Below, piece by piece: positions 57,222-64,000 of a DNA stretch of 64,000 bases. A program made the position numbers and the translations under genes. The DNA comes from Lunularia cruciata (taxonomy: Eukaryota; Streptophyta; Marchantiopsida; Lunulariales; Lunulariaceae), in assembly GCA_948567375.1 (NCBI GenBank), contig OX419763.1, forward strand, positions 682,001-746,000, in the 5' to 3' direction. The notes under the pieces are model-generated. The model worked only from the letters and a program-made list of their open reading frames with translations, ran no database searches and had not been told where the DNA came from. Numbering within the stretch: position 1 is the stretch's first letter; each line of letters opens with the position of its first letter.

Positions 57222-59642
57222 TTGCCATGAAAGAGAAGTTGCCACAAAAGATAAGAAGTCTAAATCCAAAGCAAGCACCGGTAGAAGTGAAGGAACCATC
57301 TTTGGAGGATGAATTAGAAGGAGAAACCAAGTTGAAGTATGAAGACTTTGGAGCAGAAGAAGAGTTCATGATGCAAAGTAGAGAGTCTAACAATGAGAGT
57401 GAAGGAGAACCCAAATTTCAGCAATTGGCAGAAGAGGCTGTTGGAGAAGAAGAGAGGGAGTTTCACAAGGTGATTGACTTCATGGAGGGAGGAGATGAGC
57501 CATGCTTAGAGTTGCCTATAGTTGAGTTAGAGGATGAATGAGCATGAGATGCTACCTTGGTATTTCCAAGGGCAGCAAGATCAAAGAGAAGTGCTCAAGC
57601 TGTAGTTGCAAGTCCGAGCAAAGTCAAAGACAAAGGAGAGAGCTTGAATGGTGTGGCATTGAAAGTACAAAGATCATATCTTTGAGTTAAAGCGCAAGCT
57701 GAAGAAGCACCTTCCCAAGATGAAGACATGGGAGATCATGAAGGAAGATACATTGGAGTCAAGTATTTATCAAAGATCGTGTGTATTTTGTTGATGCAGC
57801 TACAGAGGAAGGAGGAAGAGTTAAATGAGTACCAACTTAGGGTGAAGGATGAGTTAGAAGTAGCAAAGCACTAGAGTGAAGAGACCTTGGAGTTGAATAG
57901 TAAGCTAACCCAAGGAGAAGAAGAAGCCAAAGAACTTTGGGTTGAAGCAGATCTTTGGAAGAAAAACCTTGATACATTGCAAGAGACCTTCATGAAGCAC
58001 TCTGAAGAGCTGAAGGAGCAAAAGGTGTTGTTCAAGAAGATGAAGCAAGAATTTGTTGATGCAAGAGTAGAAGCCATACACCCAAAGGCGATTGCAGCAA
58101 TGATGGAGCAAGAGCTGGAGAGTCTAAGGAAGAGAGCAGCAGAGAAGGATCAAGCCTACAACAAGAGTTAGCAAATAGACATCAAGAGGAAGATTGATTG
58201 CAAGGGTTGATCAGAATTGTAGAAGGTCAACTTGTTCAATATGTGGAAGAGAAGGAATTGCTGAAGGAAAAAGTCAAGGACAAATTGGCAATGTACCAAA
58301 ACAATTTTGAGGTAGAGCAAAGTAAGGAGAAGGTAGTATGGAGTTGGCTTCAGTAGGAGCAATAATTGAGGAGTTGAAGGTGATGTTGAGTATTCAAGCC
58401 AAGGGTAAGTTAGAAGAGGCAAAGCTGCATGAATTGAAATTGTTGGTGCAGGAAACAAGAAAGAGGAAGACAAAAGATGTGGATATGAAAATTTTGGTGA
58501 TTCCCTTGAGAGATTGTGTAGATAGGAAGATGTTAGAGGTCTAAGACAATGTTTGTCTTAGACTTAGATTTAGTTTGATTGGATTTAGATAGACTTCATA
58601 ATGAGATGAAGGTAAAATCAAAGTCCAAAGTAGTAGGAATAGGAATCCAAGTGTCTTTGGGTGAGTTGCTTGAGACACTAGAAGAGATTGGATTGGATGA
58701 TGAGAATGTAGATAGATTAGCTATGATTCTAATTTTAGTTCCAGCTAGAGAGATTATAGAAATAGTGGAGGAAGTAGTAGTATTAGATAGACCCAAAGAA
58801 GGAGAAATATTTGAAGGAACATTGGGTTTGGAAGCCAAAGTTGAGGTCGACATCAAATCAGATTAGAAAAGATTTTGAGATATGAAGAAGTGGTTTGTCA
58901 TTTTGAATTTGTAAGTTGGTAAAGTTGTTGATAAAATGGTATTTTTGTTAATAACAATCAAGTGCTCTACCTATTTAAAGGAGGCTTTTGTAGTGTGTTA
59001 TTCAATATTCATGTTTTTGAAGTTGAGTAAAGCAAAGTGTTGTAACGCAATGCTTGTCATCAACTTAATTATGAGTATCAATCCCATGTGTGTGTTTGTG
59101 AGTGGTTGGAGAATTTCAAAGTGCAAGTTAGTAATTTTGTTGGATGTTGGATTCCAAAGTGTTGATTTCATTCTGTGTGTTTGATCCTAAGTGGATAGCA
59201 ATCAAAACAATGCCTTGATAGATCTCTAAGGAATTGTAGTGTTGGTAGTATTCTACATTTGTGATCACAACTTTGGATTGATTTGAAGCAATTTTGATCA
59301 AGGAAGTTGTGCCTTGAATGGAGGTGTGGAACACAATTCTAAGGCAAAGTTATTTTTTAGTGAAGTAACCTTCTTTGCAAGAGTTTGAATCATCATAATC
59401 AAAGTTTGTTTGGAAAGATTTGAAGTCTTGTGATTATGAGTGTTAATTTGTGATGAGATTGTGAATCAATGCTTGTTACTCTCCTCTGGGTATGGTTTCT
59501 ACCTGAGAGATTAAAGACGCAACCAAGAAGAGCTGTTTGCTTATTTTTTGACTTTATATTTGACCATTTCTGAATTGTATCCCTATAGGAACAAACTTTA
59601 CTTATGGATTACCCCAAAAGTGATATTTGCCAGGTTGTCACA
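57222..59642 (+). mobile_element. Copy M: 5' LTR (partial) of a plus-strand family X element
   Basis: It ends TGCCAGGTTGTCACA, followed by a primer-binding site and gag, so it is the 5' LTR of an element. Its own 5' part is missing on the left, where opposite-strand copy L abuts. The coding tract covers 57222-58866: SLNPKQAPVEVKEPSLEDEL, acidic linker, coiled coil near 57830-58170, MKILVIPLRDCVDRKMLEV near 58540 and SLGELLETLEEIGLDDENVD, tail ending near 58866. Broken. Confidence 0.8.
58972..58980 (+). promoter_or_regulatory. Second TATA-like box in the LTR, copy M
   Basis: TATTTAAAG lies about 105 bp after the end of the coding tract and 670 bp before the LTR end. The same box, usually followed by GAGGCATT or GAAGCATT, occurs in A (about 4057), B (11310), F (35512) and G (38948), and on the minus strand in E and R. 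It is the better candidate for the genomic RNA promoter; the bases after it would be R and U5. Confidence 0.5.
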
Positions 59643-60908
59643 TGATTTTTGGTGCCATTGTCAAGGATACAAATCTTGGGAGTGGAAGAATATGAAGCCA
59701 AATCTTATAAATGAGCTTGTAAATGAACTTCACATTGTGAAGAAGAAGAATGCCATGAGAGCCGATTCACCTTTGACAAAGTTTAGGAAGCATTGGACTT
59801 ACAACTTCTTCATGAAGTTCAAGAAGCCTTGAAAGACCTCTAACAAAAGACATGAGAGATTGGGTGGTGAGGCTACTTTGCATCTATGAATCCCAAGATG
59901 AACAAAGATGCAAGCGGGCAAACATATTCATTGTGACCTCAGCACACCAACTTCCTTTAGAGCTATCAAGGGAGCCGGTTTCATAAAAGAATTCATTTGT
60001 GAGAAGACAACACAAATTTTGACAGAAGAAGAGTGTCAATACCTTTTACATATGATTCCTTGACTAGCTCAAAGAGATCTTAAAAAGCCATCTAAAGATA
60101 TTGATCCTCTATCTCCAACTTGAGTTGAAGTCAACATATCCACATAAGAGCAACCTATCGACAAAGACCCAACTTTGAACTTGGTGAACCCCTAGGCTGG
60201 ATTTAACACACAATTACCAGCCAATACCTTGGTCCATCAACTCCCACACTACCACAGCCTACCCCTCAGAGTTATAGAATGACTTTGTTACCTATTACTA
60301 GACACATCTATCAAAAGTATAAGGAGACAAAACAAGATGAATATCTTGATGAATTCATTGAAGAATCCAAAGTCATCTTCTTTGCCAACAAGGAGCATGA
60401 CTCTATGGATTGGCTGCACATTTTCCCAAGTCTGCTCCAAAAGAAAGTTCAGAGTTGGTACACCCAGGTAACCCAGAAGGAGTTTAGAACAGCTGACTGG
60501 GTGGACTTGAGAAACAACTTCTTGGAACAATTTCAAGAAGTGGATTATGACATGAGTGTCTTTGTGGCTCTCAATGATTTGGACTAGGAAAAGAAGGAGA
60601 AATTGAGAGATTACTCTGAGCAGATCATGGCCTTGCTGAACCAAGTACTGAAGCAATTTGGTGTGGTGGGTTACTTTGATGCCCAAGCCATCACCTGGTT
60701 CCTTGGTAGTTTGTCACCAACAATCCAATTTTTTGCCAGGGAGAGAAATTTCACCTCCTTGGACAAAGTCCTCAAACACATCACCTGTTACAAGGCAGCC
60801 CTCTCTCACCCTTTTGATAATTGAGGAAATCAGGAGAGAAAGGCAAGAAGCCGAGAAGAAGAGCTTCTCACAGTATCTCCCCTTCTTTGGAAGAATCCTC
60901 CACATCTC
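59643..60908 (+). other. Leader and gag remnant of the element with 5' LTR M
   Basis: After the primer-binding site comes a leader with lysine- and proline-rich coding fragments, then capsid blocks at 60279-60587 (QDEYLDEFIEESKVIFFANK; QEVDYDMSVFVALNDLD) and 60603-60824 (MRDYSEQIMALLNQVLKQFG; VGYFDAQAITWFLGSLSPTI), matching the gag of the two-LTR element at 21659-22080. The sequence stops within gag where the opposite-strand copy N begins. Broken. Confidence 0.78.
59650..59667 (+). promoter_or_regulatory. Primer-binding site after LTR M
   Basis: TGGTGCCATTGTCAAGGA begins 7 bp after the LTR end, the same spacing as in the two-LTR element, and differs from its TGGTGCCACTGCCGGGGA at four positions. 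Confidence 0.75.
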
Positions 60909-62592
60909 GCTCCCTTTTGGACAACCTTTTTTAGCTCTTCATCCATCTCCTCCATAGGTAACTCCAAACAAGGAGCATCTCCTCCTTCCATATGATCAAT
61001 TGCCACATGGAGCTCCTTATCATCTTCTCCTGTCCTTGCATCAACTGATTGCTGCACTTCATCCTCACCTTCACTCATTGCTAGACTCCTCACTCTGCAA
61101 TGTGAGTTCATGTTTTTCTAAGTCTTCTCTCTTTGACTCTATCTCTCCTTCAGAATTTATTCCCAAAGACTGGTCTGCCTCCTTACCTTAAGGGTTTAGT
61201 CTTCATGTCTTCCATGGTGGAAGAAGCAATACTACACCTTCAAGTTTAGCCTACTTCTTAATCTTTGGACTTCTTCCTTCCATGATCTTCCTCTGTCCCG
61301 GCTTGGTGAAATGATCATTGTTGGACCAAAGTTGCAAGATTGCTCCTTGTCATCCGCTTCACATTGTAGATCAAGATGGAAATGTGAAACCACCTGATGC
61401 TTCTCCCTCTGTTGTTAGCAAGTTTAGCCCATAGTACAAATGTGCTGCTAATGGTACAAAGTAGTGAGGCAGTGAATTTGTCCTCCAATTAGCAATCATC
61501 TGCCTTATCCTCTAATGGAAGCACTTTGCTTAGTTCACCTTCTCTCTTGGAAATATTTGGTGGAAGAAGACCGCCTGCTCCATGTCCATGTACATTGTTT
61601 TCTCTAGCTTGAACATTGCCATCAGTGTGCCCACAATGCTTTGCTTAATTGGGTCCTAATAGGATTCTACCTTTGTAGCCATTGTGGTTTGTGGAGCAAA
61701 GAATGAGTTCCTAATCTCTATGGTCTCTTCCAAAGCTTCACACTATTGATAGAAGGTGACTTTGATTGCATCTCTTGCTTGGTCTGCTGAGCTGGATTCC
61801 CTTGCTTCCCCATTCCTTTGGGGCCTTCCTCATAATTACTAGCAGCTAGCTCTGCCATGGAACCTGGAAAACTCACATTCTAGGTCCCGGCCAAGAATGT
61901 AATACAAAGTCTACTCAAGACTTTGATTTGCACTACTACATCTAATCACCAAATTGCAAGACTCCTCACTACCAATGAGTTCTTCTTGCTCTTCAAAGAA
62001 CTTGTGAGCAATTGCTCACAAGTTCTTTGGAGTTGGAAGACTATCCCCTCTCCTAGACACGACACTCTAACCTTTTCTAGATTCCAGAAATTTCACACAA
62101 TTAGCTTTGTGACTCGCATTCCTATAGGGCAACTACTCAGAGGAATAGGATATCTTCTTGACATGTCCAATACCCCTTGGTGCACCTTAATTTTATAGTG
62201 CTTTGACTTTAATTTTAGATGCAGTTATTCTTTAGTCAATTTTGAAATCAACTCTCACTTCTTCTGCATGTTTGTTTCTTATCACTCTCAAAGCATTCTC
62301 TCTTGCCTCAACCATTTCTTTAATTGTACTTTCTTTGCTAGCCTACCCCAAAGGAAAGTTGTTACAACTTCTTTGTATTGGGCTGAACTTCCTACTCTGA
62401 AGATCCTTTTCTTTAGGTTGGTTCCTTTGTAAGCTCCCTCTGAGTACTTCCTCTTTTGACCCAAAGTTGACTTCTTTGGGTTTGTTCCGTAGACACATGA
62501 GTCCATTCTTTTGTTCTTTTCTTTGGCTGCAATTTGGCCTCCACAATGCACTTTTTCTTAAAACTCATAAAAAAAAAAATGTTGATATTACA
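60909..62592 (-). mobile_element. Copy N: truncated 3' LTR of a minus-strand family X element
   Basis: The right end reads ATGTTGATATTACA, a diverged family start on the minus strand, followed by a polypurine tract and an integrase tail, so N is a 3' LTR. The left part is missing. It carries N-terminal domain, linker and leader remnants: MSEGEDEVQQSVDARTGEDD near 61070, blocks near 61440-61720 and 61800-62180. A TATA-like box lies near 62195. It contains the palindrome at 61994-62029. Broken. Confidence 0.78.
61994..62029. repeat. Perfect 36-bp palindrome in copy N
   Basis: Each arm is 18 bases with no spacer: CAAAGAACTTGTGAGCAA and its exact reverse complement TTGCTCACAAGTTCTTTG. Other family X copies lack the inverted repeat here. 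Confidence 0.97.
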
Positions 62593-63376
62593 TACCTCCT
62601 CCCTCAAATGTGAGTGTCCCTACAAACACCGGCTCTAACTTCTCTATACAAGTTTGGGTCCAATATTTTCAAACTGTCCACTTGTTCACTTGAGTGCCAA
62701 ATGGATTGCCCTCCAAGTCTGCATGTTGATAGAGCCAATATCATAGATATGAATTGCATAGTATGGCTCCATCCACCTTAAGTGCAACTTGCTTGGAAAA
62801 GATATTTGGCCATGTCATATAACAACACCAAATGCCCTTCTAAATAGGATTTATTTGCTTATTGTGGCTGACTTTCCGCTGCTCTTGTACTTCCTTTGTG
62901 GTTTGCAATGCATTGTCTCTTTCCTCTTTTAACCACATTAGTTGATGGATCCAAAGATCTTGACTTTATCCCTCTAACAATTGTTCTTCATAAAGGATCC
63001 AATATGACGGTACTTCAAATCCATTTGGTTGTATGGGATGCAATCCATATGTAAGGAAATATGGAGTTTTTTTGGTTGTAATCTTTTTGGTGGTTCCATA
63101 TGGCCACAAAGTTTTGAGTAACTTTGTGTCCCAATTTTAGGCATAGTTGACAGTCACCTTATTTACAATTTTGCACAGCAATCCATTTTCTTCTTTGTTA
63201 GGCTATTTGCCTTTGGATTGTAAGGAGTCATCTTCTGATGTTTGATTTGGAAGTACTTGGTTAACACTTCCGTCATTGAGTTCAAAAAATGAGTCCCTTT
63301 ATCATTGACCAATTCCAAAGGACATTCATAACATGAAATGATGTTTTGGAAGAAAAATTCTGCGATTGTGTATGCA
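62593..63376 (-). other. Polypurine tract and integrase remnant beside LTR N
   Basis: The polypurine tract is at 62593-62605 (GAGGGAGGAGGTA on the minus strand). Then read leftwards from 63376: IAEFFFQNIISCYECPLELV, DKGTHFLNSMTEVLTKYFQI and TPYNPKANSLTKK (63190-63376), the same integrase core as at 17083-17643, and a C-terminal part with a LRWMEPYYAIHIY-like block near 62750-62800. The rest of pol is hidden behind or lost at copy P. Broken. Confidence 0.8.
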
Positions 63377-64000
63377 TGTGGCAACTTGTCAAATATCACT
63401 TTTGCGGTAATTAGGTAAGTAAAGTTCATTCCCACAAAGATATGATTCAGAAGTGGTCAAGTACAAAGCAAAGTAACAATGAAGTTCCTCTTGATTACAT
63501 CTTTAATCTCTCAAGTAGCAACTATACCCAGAAGAGAGTAACAAGCACTGACTTTCAATCTCATCACAACAAACTATCACTCACGAATCACAATACTTCA
63601 AATATGTCCAAAACAATCTTGATTGTGATGATTTAGTCCATCCTAAAAATGGCTACTTTGCTGTAAGACAAGTTTGCCTTAGAATTTTGTTCCACCCTTC
63701 CACTTAAGGCACAACTTCCTAGATCAAAATTGCTTCACATCACTCAACATTGCACTAACAAATGCAAAATACTACCAACACTACAATTCCTCTCAAATCT
63801 ATCAAGGCATTGCTCCGATTGCACTTCACTCAAGATCAAACACACAAAATGGATACCAAGGCTATGGAATCCAACATCCAACAAGCACATTGACTTACAC
63901 TTTGAATTTCTCCCAACACTCACAAACACAAACACAAAGTTGATAATCAGAATTAAGCTCAAGCGACGAGCACTAATCTCAGCACTTCACTTTATCTATT
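63377..64000 (-). mobile_element. Copy P: family X LTR inserted in the integrase remnant
   Basis: It starts TGTGGCAACTTGTCAAATAT on the plus strand (family TGTGACAACCCGGCAAATAT) in the middle of the integrase core and runs out of the window. The sequence follows the standard LTR tail: TTTGCGGTAATTAGGTAAGT, AGAAGAGAGTAACAAGCACT near 63530 and TTCACTTTATCTATT at the window end. Left flank ATGCA (63372-63376) would be one target copy. Confidence 0.85.

Noticed and set aside
1-64000. CRISPR array, bacterial operon, rRNA or tRNA genes
   Set aside because: No regularly spaced short repeats, no bacterial-style gene packing, and no tRNA- or rRNA-like stretches; the window is plant retroelement DNA throughout.

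Overview
The window looks like intergenic DNA from a large, repeat-rich vascular plant genome. I see no host gene, tRNA, rRNA or organellar insert. Almost every base belongs to Ty3/gypsy-type LTR retrotransposons nested in one another, all broken fossils. The primer-binding sites resemble the plant tRNA-Asp type, and the integrase, RNase H and RT remnants are plant gypsy-like without a visible chromodomain. The species cannot be read from this sequence.

One family dominates; I call it family X. Its LTRs begin TGTGGTACCCACA and end GGGTTGTCACA on the coding strand, are about 3.7-3.9 kb long and are flanked by 5-bp target duplications. Six full-size solo LTRs can be delimited or closely bounded: B 2613-11980, C 6603-10299, R 12433-26107, E 27730-31505, G 35864-39621 and J 43417-47274. 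After nested insertions are subtracted they measure 3.70-3.86 kb each. Two short variant LTRs are A (2792-4733) and F (34700-39941, with G inside). One two-LTR element with gag-pol remnants lies at 14398-24283, minus strand, inside R. Partial copies are Q (1-810), D (26969-34052), H (40810-54556), L (54557-57221), M plus gag (57222-60908), N plus integrase remnant (60909-63376) and P (63377-64000).

The striking point is what the LTRs carry. Each full-size LTR holds a long coding tract, about 2.3-2.6 kb, on the same strand as the element: a tryptophan- and phenylalanine-rich N-terminal domain I cannot assign, an acidic low-complexity linker, a long coiled coil and an acidic tail ending near DIGSD. 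The tract lies between an upstream TATA box and a second TATA-like box (TATTTAAAG) about 0.67 kb from the LTR end, so it would sit inside U3, as sag does in mouse mammary tumour virus. Two diverged protein subfamilies (B/C/D/G/H/L/M/N versus E/J/R) share the same LTR tails. The two-LTR element 14398-24283 lacks most of this tract in both LTRs.

A second gypsy family (element K, 42803-54446, minus strand, LTRs about 680 bp, TSD TGGTC) is inserted in H and itself hosts J. A third gypsy lineage is seen only as an RT remnant at 39942-40809. Three older stretches, 811-2612, 11986-12432 and 26108-26968, are unassigned DNA with coding-like character between the solo LTRs.

Layout: Q; unassigned; B (containing A and C); unassigned; R (containing the two-LTR element); unassigned; D (containing E); RNase H-integrase remnant with polypurine tract; F (containing G); foreign RT remnant; H (containing a 366-bp insertion and K, K containing J); L; M with gag; N with integrase remnant; P. 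Boundaries were found by reading conserved LTR ends, target duplications and rejoining of the interrupted sequence. Divergence figures are by-eye counts, not alignments.
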